Positions 1 through 5,089 of a stretch of 5,092 nucleotides of DNA are shown here, piece by piece. The stretch is from NCBI GenBank assembly GCA_003486645.1, contig DNGI01000434.1, forward strand, positions 1 through 5,092. Reading direction: 5' to 3'. A program made the translations under genes and the position numbers. Each line of letters opens with the position of its first letter. The stretch's first letter is position 1. Under the pieces are notes generated by a model. The model was not told the DNA's origin and ran no database searches. It saw only the letters and a list, made by a program, of their open reading frames with translations. Source of the stretch: Cyanobacteria bacterium UBA11370 (lineage in GTDB: Bacteria > Cyanobacteriota > Cyanobacteriia > Cyanobacteriales > Coleofasciculaceae).

Positions 1-24
1 TGCAACTCTCGCTATTTAGATCAA

Positions 25-73
25 AACCAACAACCAACAACCAACAACCAACAACCAACAACCAACAACCAAC
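25..73. repeat. Heptanucleotide tandem repeat, seven perfect copies of AACCAAC
   Basis: Seven uninterrupted copies of the 7-base unit AACCAAC fill this stretch. It matches the class of short tandemly repeated heptamers known from intergenic DNA of filamentous cyanobacteria. It lies beyond the 3' end of the minus-strand gene at 119-313. A perfect array like this is prone to slippage, so copy number probably differs between strains. The same unit, in the opposite orientation and with one mismatch, reappears at 5075-5092. Confidence 0.95.
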
Positions 74-101
74 ATAAGATCTACTTAAACTTTCAATTCA
101 A

Positions 102-115
102 ATTCATAATTCATA
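102..115. repeat. Two-copy heptamer ATTCATA
   Basis: Two tandem copies of ATTCATA are followed by a partial third (ATT). They lie immediately before the stop codon of the minus-strand gene, in its 3' flank. The unit differs from the AACCAAC array 30 bases away but shares the 7-base period. With only two copies in AT-rich DNA, chance cannot be excluded. Confidence 0.5.
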
Positions 116-118
116 ATT

Positions 119-313
119 CTAAGCAGGTTGACATTTTCCAGCGCGAATCAAACCGACACGACGGGCGATCGCATCCTGTGGAGAATTAAAGGGTCCCCAG
201 CGTTCTACAAATGCTGACTCTTCTTTCCCTTCAACGTCAGTGCTAGGAAGAATTTCGCATTGTCCATTGGATTGCTTGATAATATACCAGGTTGGGGTAT
301 TGTCTGGATTCAT
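119..313 (-). CDS. Small conserved-looking cyanobacterial protein, 64 aa, function unknown
   Basis: This is a complete minus-strand frame from ATG (311-313) to TAG (119-121). The protein has no signal peptide or membrane segment and should be cytosolic. The N-terminal part has the aromatic/charged pattern WYIIKQSNGQCEI (residues 9-21), followed by a polar loop (22-34). The C-terminal part reads ERWGPFNSPQDAIARRVGLI (37-56) and ends RAGKCQP. The WGPF-x-S-x-x-x-A pattern, a short strand then a helix, resembles the 'GPF(T/N)S..EA' core of small cyanobacterial domains of unknown function such as DUF1816. That link is only a resemblance by eye. Two cysteines (19 and 61) sit near the two halves' ends. 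No strong Shine-Dalgarno precedes the start. The gene diverges from the 611-1129 gene. The coherent composition, an internal HIP1 site and domain-like pattern support a real gene; I assign no function. Confidence 0.75.
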   Translation of the reverse strand: MNPDNTPTWYIIKQSNGQCEILPSTDVEGKEESAFVERWGPFNSPQDAIARRVGLIRAGKCQPA

Positions 314-348
314 GGGTTAATAAAGTGATAGCGACTTCCGAACAGTTT

Positions 349-354
349 AGTATA
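349..354 (-). promoter_or_regulatory. Candidate -10 box (TATACT) for the 64-aa gene
   Basis: On the minus strand this reads TATACT, close to the sigma-70 consensus TATAAT, about 35 bases before the ATG at 313. That would give a short leader of roughly 25-30 bases. I found no convincing -35 box 16-18 bases upstream, so this is a weak call. Confidence 0.25.
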
Positions 355-517
355 AAACTTACTCCAAACTCGATCTCTGAGAAAGGCGATATGTCAGAGC
401 GATCGCTAATCGAGAATCTGCTGTTCTGGCATTTTATAGGTGGGTGTTGATCCGGATTGTTTACTAAGGATTCGGTATAAAGGATGGAAGCGATCGCGTC
501 TTCTGAAGTATTAACAG

Positions 518-585
518 TTTTGACCTAAAGTAAAAGACTGATTGAAGTCAAAAATGAGTGCGGGTGATGATACCATTGACCTAAA
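518..585. promoter_or_regulatory. Candidate operator: 10-bp direct repeat TTGACCTAAA and 7-bp inverted repeat
   Basis: TTGACCTAAA occurs exactly at 520-529 and again at 576-585, 56 bases apart, on the same strand. In addition, TTTTGAC (518-524) is mirrored by GTCAAAA (547-553), giving a perfect 7-base inverted repeat with a 22-base gap. All of this lies within about 95 bases upstream of the start of the 172-aa gene. TTGACC also resembles a -35 box, but neither copy has a good -10 box at normal spacing, so a regulator-binding role is more likely than a promoter core. Function is inferred from repetition and position only. Confidence 0.3.
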
Positions 586-599
586 TCATTGCTATCCGT

Positions 600-605
600 G
601 AGGAG
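600..605 (+). promoter_or_regulatory. Strong Shine-Dalgarno GAGGAG
   Basis: GAGGAG ends five bases before the ATG at 611. It fixes the start of the 172-aa gene and is the strongest ribosome binding site in the window. The TGA of a 15-codon upstream frame (599-601) overlaps its first two bases. Confidence 0.75.
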
Positions 606-610
606 ACAAT

Positions 611-1129
611 ATGCAAAACAATAAACTCCGTAACATTCTAATTGGTGCTGGTGTGGCTGCTGTTGGCGCAATCGGAACTAAAATGGCGGTTGATTATTTC
701 CGCAATCGTGGGGAAGAAGAAGTTGTCGATGAAAGTCAAGGAGATGCTGAACCGACATCGGATGCTGAAGTTGCTTACGCTAATGTAGAATCAAGTTCGG
801 TTCAAAGTTTCTTAGATGCCAGCTTTGGTGATCCGGGTCGTTATGTTCCCAATCGTCCCCCTAAAGTTTTCGACTATCAGGGACAACAATACATGGTAAT
901 TTGGGCGTATGACAATCAAAAATCCAAAAATCAAATGTTGGCGTTCCAATACACCGATGGAGGTCGTAAAATGGTCGCTAGTGTCGGATATACGGCTGAT
1001 AAAACGGATTACAATATCAACTTAGAAAGTACGCCGTTTGCGGTTGAAGTGAATGGGGAAAAAATTACATCGGGTCACACTGAAACGGGAGGAACAAATG
1101 ACGTTGATTTTGTTCTCGCTAGTGCTTAG
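611..1129 (+). CDS. Membrane-anchored protein of unknown function, 172 aa
   Basis: I do not recognise the family. The start at 611 is supported by GAGGAG five bases upstream. Residues 1-8 (MQNNKLRN) are polar and basic. Residues 9-27 form a glycine- and alanine-rich hydrophobic stretch (glycines at 12, 14, 19 and 22), which fits a single N-terminal membrane anchor or uncleaved signal anchor; I see no clear signal-peptidase site. Residues 34-60 are strongly acidic and low-complexity (GEEEVVDES...), likely a flexible linker. From about residue 63 to the end comes a soluble domain rich in aromatic and beta-branched residues (KVFDYQGQQYMVIWAYDNQ at 85-103, then alternating strand-like segments to residue 172), suggesting a small beta-rich fold. 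The positive residues before the hydrophobic stretch would place the C-terminal domain outside the cytoplasm, in the periplasm or thylakoid lumen. There is no catalytic motif. A hairpin terminator follows, so it is probably transcribed alone. Confidence 0.85.
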   Translation: MQNNKLRNILIGAGVAAVGAIGTKMAVDYFRNRGEEEVVDESQGDAEPTSDAEVAYANVESSSVQSFLDASFGDPGRYVPNRPPKVFDYQGQQYMVIWAYDNQKSKNQMLAFQYTDGGRKMVASVGYTADKTDYNINLESTPFAVEVNGEKITSGHTETGGTNDVDFVLASA

Positions 1130-1164
1130 TTAATTTTTTTGCCTGAAAATTATGTAGTTAGATT

Positions 1165-1187
1165 AGGGCGGGTCTGTCACCCGCTTT
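1165..1187 (+). terminator. Hairpin terminator after the 172-aa gene
   Basis: GCGGGT (1168-1173) pairs perfectly with ACCCGC (1179-1184) around a CTGTC loop. Weaker AGG/TTT pairs extend the stem outward to 1165-1187. Downstream is TTTATCGTCTTATATTTATT, T-rich but not a clean U-tract. It sits 36 bases after the stop codon at 1129. This fits an intrinsic terminator of moderate strength. Confidence 0.6.
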
Positions 1188-1223
1188 ATCGTCTTATATT
1201 TATTCGCTACTCGTATAAAATTT

Positions 1224-1244
1224 ATTCTGAATTCTGGCTTCTGA
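1224..1244. repeat. Degenerate heptamer array ATTCTGA-ATTCTGG-CTTCTGA
   Basis: Three consecutive 7-base units share the core TTCTG (ATTCTGA, ATTCTGG, CTTCTGA), followed by CTC. A separate TGAATTCT at 1250-1257 matches 1228-1235. It belongs to the same period-7 repeat style as the other arrays but has a different unit. Confidence 0.65.
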
Positions 1245-1282
1245 CTCGGTGAATTCTAAATTTTGCCAGATCTAGGTTCTCT

Positions 1283-1303
1283 CCCCTACCCCCTCACCCC
1301 TAG
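1283..1303. repeat. Degenerate heptamer array CCCCTAC-CCCCTCA-CCCCTAG
   Basis: Three consecutive 7-base units all begin CCCCT and vary in the last two bases. The array is enclosed by the inverted repeat ATCTAGG (1270-1276) and CCTAGAT (1299-1305), so the transcript or single strand could fold with the array mostly in the loop. The C-rich block stands out sharply from the AT-rich surroundings. Confidence 0.65.
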
Positions 1304-1449
1304 ATTGCCAACTACACTTTCATCATAGGGATCAAAACCTGTGTCAATTCATAATGTTTAATTATGTTAACGGATTTAACTAAATAATAAATTCTATTAT
1401 ATTAGAAGACGGATTATTTGGTTTGTCTAAACATATTTAAAGAATAATC

Positions 1450-4425
1450 ATGATTAAACTATCCAACGAGGGAGTCAAACCGCGAATTGAAGAGCGTACT
1501 ATCCAGTTGGAGAATGTGAAGAGAGGGCGACAGGGAGAAATCATGGAATGTCCGCTTTCGGAGGGAGTATTGTCAGAAGGTGAAGCCCTATTTCGGGACA
1601 TCTTCGATCAAGCGGCTGTAGGGATTGCCCAAGTTAATCTCAATGGTAGGTTCCTCCGAGTCAACCAATGGTTTTGTGACTTTTTAGGGTATAGCTGTCA
1701 ACAATTGCTTCAGTTGCGGTTTCAGGATGTCACTCACCCAACTGATATTGACTCTGAGCTTGAGTCTGTGCAAGCGTTGGTGGATAATTCGATTCAGGGA
1801 TTTTCCCAACAAAAGCGCTACATTCGTCAAGATGGTTCTCTCGTTTGGGGAAATGTTACGGTATCGTTGGTGCGGGATATTGCAGACAACCCCCAATATT
1901 TGATTGCGATCGCCACCGATATCACCCCTCAAAAACAGCTAGAACAAGCTCTCCACGAAACTGAAGAGCGCTTTCAGTCTATCTTTGATAATGTATCGGT
2001 CGGCATTGCGATTGTTGATAATAATGGCTGTGTAATTGCTGCCAATGAAGCAGATTGCCGCTTTTTGGGTTATTCTTTAGACGAACTGCTGGGAAAACAT
2101 TTTACCGAATTCACCCATCCAGAGGATTTAGAAATTGACCTTGATCTCTATAATGCCTTACTCAACGGTCAGCACAACAGCTATGTGATCGATAAACGAT
2201 ACCAGCGTAAAGACGGCGAAATTGTTTGGGGACGGTTATCGGTATCGATCATTCGGGATAAAAAAAGTAAGCCTCACTATACTACAGTCGTTTGCGAAGA
2301 TATCACCGAACGCAAGCAGGCCGAACTTGCATTGCAAGAAAGTCAAGAGCGGCTGAATAATATTCTTAGTTCTTTAGAAGATGCGGTTTGGTCTATCTCC
2401 GCCGAAACCCGTGAACTTCTCTACCTTAACCCAGCAGCGGAGAAGGTGTATGGTAGACCTGTTTCAGATTTCTTTGACCAACCTCACCTATGGCAATTAG
2501 TCATTCATCCGGATGATCGCCAACGGGTTGACGAGGTTTCTCAAGCGCTCTTAGAACAGGGTAGCAAAGATTTAGAATACCAGATTGTGCAACCGGATGG
2601 GAAGGTACGGTGGATTCGCGATCGCGCTCGTACTATTGTTGATCCGAGGGGTAGCCCAATTCGGATTGATGGGATTATTACCGATATTACCGAACGCAAA
2701 CAAGCCGAAGAGAGACTGTGCCAAGAACGTGACTTGCTGAACGGGATGATGCAAGCTACCGTAACGGCGATCGCAGTCGTTGATACTCAGGGTACGATTA
2801 TCTTTGCCAATGAGCGCACCGAGCAAGTGCTGGGTATGAGTCAATCGGAACTGCTCCAATGCCAGTATAATTCACAAACCTGGCAAATTACAGATTTACA
2901 GGGTGGGCCATTCCCAGAAGAACAACTTCCCTTTAAGCAGGTAATCGCCACAGGGAAAGCCGTCTTTGATGTGCAACACGCGATTGAGTTACCCGATGGT
3001 ACGCACAAATACCTTTCCATTAATGGCGCACCGTTAAAAGATGCGTCTGGAGCGATCGCCAGTATTGTTTTCTCGATTACCGATATTACCAATCGCAAGC
3101 AGATCGAGCAACAATTACTTCACGATGCCTTGCATGATGCTTTGACGGGATTGCCCAATCGTACCTTATTTATGGAACGTGTTGCTCATGCGATTAAACT
3201 GTCCAAGCGACACAAGAGTTATTTATTTGCCGTCCTTTTCTTGGATTTGGATCGGTTCAAAGTTGTTAATGATAGTTTAGGGCATGGGGTGGGTGATCAA
3301 TTGCTAATTGCGATCGCTCACAAGTTGGAAGGATGTTTGCGTACTACGGATACCGTCGCGCGTTTGGGAGGAGATGAGTTTACTATTCTCCTTGAAGATA
3401 TCAAAGATGTCAAGGATGCCACAAAGGTTGCCGAACGAATACAACAAGCGCTGAAATCACCCTTTAATTTGGAAGGGCAAGAAGTGTTTACCACGGCTAG
3501 TATTGGTATTGCCCTATCTTCAACGGGATATGAACATACCGAAGAATTATTGCGCGATGCTGATATTGCCATGTATCGTGCTAAAGAATTAGGGAAGGCA
3601 CGCCATGAAGTTTTTGATAAGGTCATGCACGCTCGTGCGCTAAAGTTATTACAGTTGGAAAATGACTTGCGAAGAGCGTTAGAACGAAAAGAGTTTGAAG
3701 TCTATTATCAACCGATTACCTCCTTATTTACAGGTAGTTTAACCGGGTTTGAAGCCTTAGTTCGTTGGCAACATCCGGAGCGAGGTTTAGTCCCTCCGAT
3801 TGAGTTTATTTCCGTTGCTGAAGAAACGGGCTTGATTGTACCTTTGGGGGAATGGGTGTTACGTGAAGCCTGTCACCAATTACGGATTTGGCATACGAAG
3901 TTTCCCACGCCAGAACCGTTAAAGATGAGTGTGAATTTGTCAGGTAAACAGCTTAAAGAATCCGATCTAATTGACCAAATTGATGCAATTCTGGAGGAAA
4001 CTGGACTCGATGGTAGTTTTTTGAAGCTAGAAATTACTGAAAGTGTGTTGATGGAGAATGCTGATACGGCTACTAAAATGCTTTTACAATTGAGAGCGCG
4101 GAATATCCAGTTATCTGTGGATGATTTCGGCACGGGATATTCTTCGTTAAGTTATTTGCATCGTTTCCCGGTGAATACGTTAAAAATTGATCGTTCATTT
4201 GTTAGCCAGATGAGTCCTAATGATCGCAATTCAGAAATTGTCCGCACCATTGTTACTCTTGCTCATTCATTAAGAATGGATGTGATTGCTGAAGGGGTAG
4301 AAACATTGGAACAACTGAAAGAATTGAAGATACTTAAATGTGAACAAGGACAGGGATATTTTTTCTCAAAGCCTTTAACTAAGGAAGCGGCGGGACTGTT
4401 ATTGGCAGAATTACCACAATGGTAA
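1450..4425 (+). CDS. PAS-PAS-PAS-PAS-GGDEF-EAL cyclic-di-GMP signalling protein, 991 aa
   Basis: A multi-sensor enzyme of c-di-GMP turnover, predicted to be soluble because I see no membrane segment or signal peptide. Domains: PAS1 about 47-160, PAS2 174-287, PAS3 300-415 and PAS4 425-548, each closed by a DIT-x-x-K/RK-type helix linker (D157, D284, D412, D545). GGDEF spans about 555-715 and EAL about 730-985. The cyclase signature G640-G641-D642-E643-F644 is intact, with D599 for metal and N607 and D616 for guanine. R631-x-x-D634 lies at the correct distance for the product-inhibition site. The phosphodiesterase side keeps E768-A769-L770, N829, E861/E864, D891-D892-F893-G894, K912, E948 and Q968. 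Both activities are therefore possible; family precedent says one often dominates. The PAS ligands are unknown. ATG 1450 has a poor ribosome site, while M32 (1543) follows GGGAG at good spacing and still precedes PAS1, so the true start may be 1543. The abhydrolase gene follows 73 bases downstream with no visible terminator. Confidence 0.95.
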   Translation: MIKLSNEGVKPRIEERTIQLENVKRGRQGEIMECPLSEGVLSEGEALFRDIFDQAAVGIAQVNLNGRFLRVNQWFCDFLGYSCQQLLQLRFQDVTHPTDIDSELESVQALVDNSIQGFSQQKRYIRQDGSLVWGNVTVSLVRDIADNPQYLIAIATDITPQKQLEQALHETEERFQSIFDNVSVGIAIVDNNGCVIAANEADCRFLGYSLDELLGKHFTEFTHPEDLEIDLDLYNALLNGQHNSYVIDKRYQRKDGEIVWGRLSVSIIRDKKSKPHYTTVVCEDITERKQAELALQESQERLNNILSSLEDAVWSISAETRELLYLNPAAEKVYGRPVSDFFDQPHLWQLVIHPDDRQRVDEVSQALLEQGSKDLEYQIVQPDGKVRWIRDRARTIVDPRGSPIRIDGIITDITERKQAEERLCQERDLLNGMMQATVTAIAVVDTQGTIIFANERTEQVLGMSQSELLQCQYNSQTWQITDLQGGPFPEEQLPFKQVIATGKAVFDVQHAIELPDGTHKYLSINGAPLKDASGAIASIVFSITDITNRKQIEQQLLHDALHDALTGLPNRTLFMERVAHAIKLSKRHKSYLFAVLFLDLDRFKVVNDSLGHGVGDQLLIAIAHKLEGCLRTTDTVARLGGDEFTILLEDIKDVKDATKVAERIQQALKSPFNLEGQEVFTTASIGIALSSTGYEHTEELLRDADIAMYRAKELGKARHEVFDKVMHARALKLLQLENDLRRALERKEFEVYYQPITSLFTGSLTGFEALVRWQHPERGLVPPIEFISVAEETGLIVPLGEWVLREACHQLRIWHTKFPTPEPLKMSVNLSGKQLKESDLIDQIDAILEETGLDGSFLKLEITESVLMENADTATKMLLQLRARNIQLSVDDFGTGYSSLSYLHRFPVNTLKIDRSFVSQMSPNDRNSEIVRTIVTLAHSLRMDVIAEGVETLEQLKELKILKCEQGQGYFFSKPLTKEAAGLLLAELPQW
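1533..1537 (+). promoter_or_regulatory. Shine-Dalgarno GGGAG favouring an alternative start at 1543
   Basis: GGGAG lies five bases before an in-frame ATG (1543-1545, residue 32 of the long frame). By contrast, ATG 1450 is preceded only by an AAAGA-like stretch. Residues 1-31 are charged and not part of a recognisable domain, so a 960-residue product starting at 1543 would keep all six domains. Confidence 0.4.
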
Positions 4426-4428
4426 ATA

Positions 4429-4442
4429 GGGTGTGGGGTGTG
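4429..4442. repeat. Two-copy heptamer GGGTGTG
   Basis: Two exact tandem copies of GGGTGTG begin three bases after the stop codon of the PAS-GGDEF-EAL gene. It is another G-rich period-7 unit in a gene boundary. It contains GTG triplets that extend the downstream hydrolase frame upstream, but these are not the likely start. Confidence 0.6.
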
Positions 4443-4484
4443 AGAGTTATGCAAGTGCTATTCTCGTAGATCTGAAACGCTCTC

Positions 4485-4488
4485 AGGA
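4485..4488 (+). promoter_or_regulatory. Shine-Dalgarno AGGA for the hydrolase gene
   Basis: AGGA (within CAGGAAAA) ends ten bases before ATG 4499. The spacing is slightly long, but this is the best ribosome site in the gap and supports 4499 over the in-frame GTG at 4433. Confidence 0.45.
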
Positions 4489-4498
4489 AAATATAGAG

Positions 4499-5089
4499 AT
4501 GACTATTAATTCTAAATACATCCAGATTCAAGGCGTAAGGATTCACTATTTGGAAGCCGGAGAACCTACAGCAATACCTGTACTTTTTCTCCATGGGGCA
4601 AGTTTTAGTGCCCAGACTTGGCAAGATATTGGTAGCCTCAAACTATTGGCGGAGAAAGGATATCGTGCTGTAGCAGTAGATTTGCCTGGGTATGGAAGTT
4701 CTCAAAGCATATCGGGTTCTCGTCCTGAGTATTTGCGGGAATTGATTGAGGAATTAAAGTTAAATAAACCAATTTTAGTTTCTCCCTCAATGAGTGGGAA
4801 TTACAGCTTACCCTTTATTGTTAAGTATTCGGCAATGTTAAGGGGTTTTGTGCCGATCGCGCCTGTCGGAATTTCTACTTTTTCCACGCAATTGCAAGGA
4901 ATTTCACTCCCTACTTTAGCAATTTGGGGCAGTAATGACCGAATTGTTCCAGTAGCAGAAGCTGATATTTTTCTGCAAATGATGCCTAATGCTCAAAAAG
5001 TTATTTTACTCAATGCAGGTCATGCTTGCTATATGCGGGCAACGGATGAGTTTCATGACGTATTAACTAAATTTGTTGTTGGTTGTTAG
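4499..5089 (+). CDS. Alpha/beta hydrolase, ABHD14-like, 196 aa
   Basis: A small, lidless-looking alpha/beta hydrolase, predicted cytosolic. Motifs: the oxyanion-region LFLHG (29-33), DLPGYGSS (61-68), the nucleophile elbow SPSMSG (95-100) with S97 as likely nucleophile, the acid D147 in WGSND (143-147), and the base H175 in NAGH (172-175). The elbow is SxSxS rather than the usual GxSxG. Together with SPSMSGNYSLPF (95-106), GFVPIAP (116-122) and GHACY (174-178), this closely matches what I recall of animal ABHD14A/B. Mammalian ABHD14B is reported to remove acetyl groups from lysine using CoA; the substrate here is unknown. I chose ATG 4499 because AGGA precedes it and homologous beta-strand sequence begins just after; an in-frame GTG at 4433 would add 22 residues unlike the family. 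It may be co-transcribed with the PAS-GGDEF-EAL gene 73 bases upstream. The last residues VVGC and the TAG stop are encoded by a heptamer array (5075-5092). Confidence 0.88.
   Translation: MTINSKYIQIQGVRIHYLEAGEPTAIPVLFLHGASFSAQTWQDIGSLKLLAEKGYRAVAVDLPGYGSSQSISGSRPEYLRELIEELKLNKPILVSPSMSGNYSLPFIVKYSAMLRGFVPIAPVGISTFSTQLQGISLPTLAIWGSNDRIVPVAEADIFLQMMPNAQKVILLNAGHACYMRATDEFHDVLTKFVVGC

Larger units (their letters stand above)
314..610. other. Divergent intergenic region between the 64-aa and 172-aa genes
   Basis: These 297 bases separate two divergently read genes and must hold both promoters. I see two perfect HIP1 octamers (399-406, inside the 10-base palindrome AGCGATCGCT at 398-407, and 490-497). 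There is also a palindrome ATCCGGAT (450-457), a -10-like TATAAA (476-481, plus strand, no clear -35), and the TTGACCTAAA direct repeat with an associated inverted repeat described separately. A 15-codon plus-strand frame (554-601) ends on the ribosome binding site of the next gene. No RNA gene is recognisable. Confidence 0.7.
1130..1449. other. Gene-free region upstream of the PAS-GGDEF-EAL gene
   Basis: These 320 bases hold no convincing gene. In order they contain a T-run (1133-1140), the hairpin terminator (1165-1187), a degenerate ATTCTGA heptamer array (1224-1244), a CCCCTAN heptamer array (1283-1303) flanked by the inverted repeat ATCTAGG/CCTAGAT (1270-1276 and 1299-1305), and then about 130 AT-rich bases before the ATG at 1450. 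That AT-rich part presumably contains the promoter. TATTAT (1395-1400) and TATATT (1398-1403) are -10-like but lack a good -35. Two short inverted repeats, ATAAT/ATTAT (1351-1365) and GTTAA/TTAAC (1366-1380), abut each other; they could be operators or simply AT-rich chance. Confidence 0.65.
165..3317. repeat. Dispersed HIP1 octamers GCGATCGC, eight perfect copies
   Basis: Perfect GCGATCGC occurs at 165-172, 399-406, 490-497, 1906-1913, 2618-2625, 2767-2774, 3052-3059 and 3310-3317. They fall both in genes and between them. This is the highly iterated palindrome of many cyanobacteria and is the main basis for assigning the organism. None occurs in the last 1.7 kb, where only the CGATCG core appears (4856-4861). 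Confidence 0.95.

Noticed and set aside
1..19. Possible 3' end of an upstream plus-strand gene stopping at TAG 17-19
   Set aside because: Only five codons are visible, too little to support any call.
25..73. CRISPR-like repeat array
   Set aside because: The unit is 7 bases with no spacers; it is a microsatellite-like heptamer array.
16..75. Minus-strand 19-codon frame through the AACCAAC array (MLVVGCWLL...)
   Set aside because: It is simply the translation of the tandem repeat, with no ribosome site and no independent coding signal.
573..604. Second TTGACC (576-581) as a -35 promoter box
   Set aside because: At 17 bases spacing the -10 position would be TGAGGA in the Shine-Dalgarno, which is not usable.
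2056..2100. LOV-type flavin photosensor suggested by the CRFLGY string in PAS2 (C203)
   Set aside because: In LOV domains the NCRFLQ cysteine follows the 'GY..EEL.G' segment. Here the cysteine precedes GYSLDELLG, so it sits at a different structural position and is not the flavin-binding motif.
4433..4498. Upstream extension of the hydrolase frame to GTG 4433
   Set aside because: The GTG lies inside the GGGTGTG heptamer, has no ribosome site of its own, and would add 22 residues not expected in this family; ATG 4499 has AGGA upstream.
1684..4624. Several minus-strand frames of 63-102 codons lying opposite the PAS-GGDEF-EAL gene and its junction with the hydrolase
   Set aside because: They are antisense shadows of clearly coding frames, with no recognisable domains or ribosome sites.
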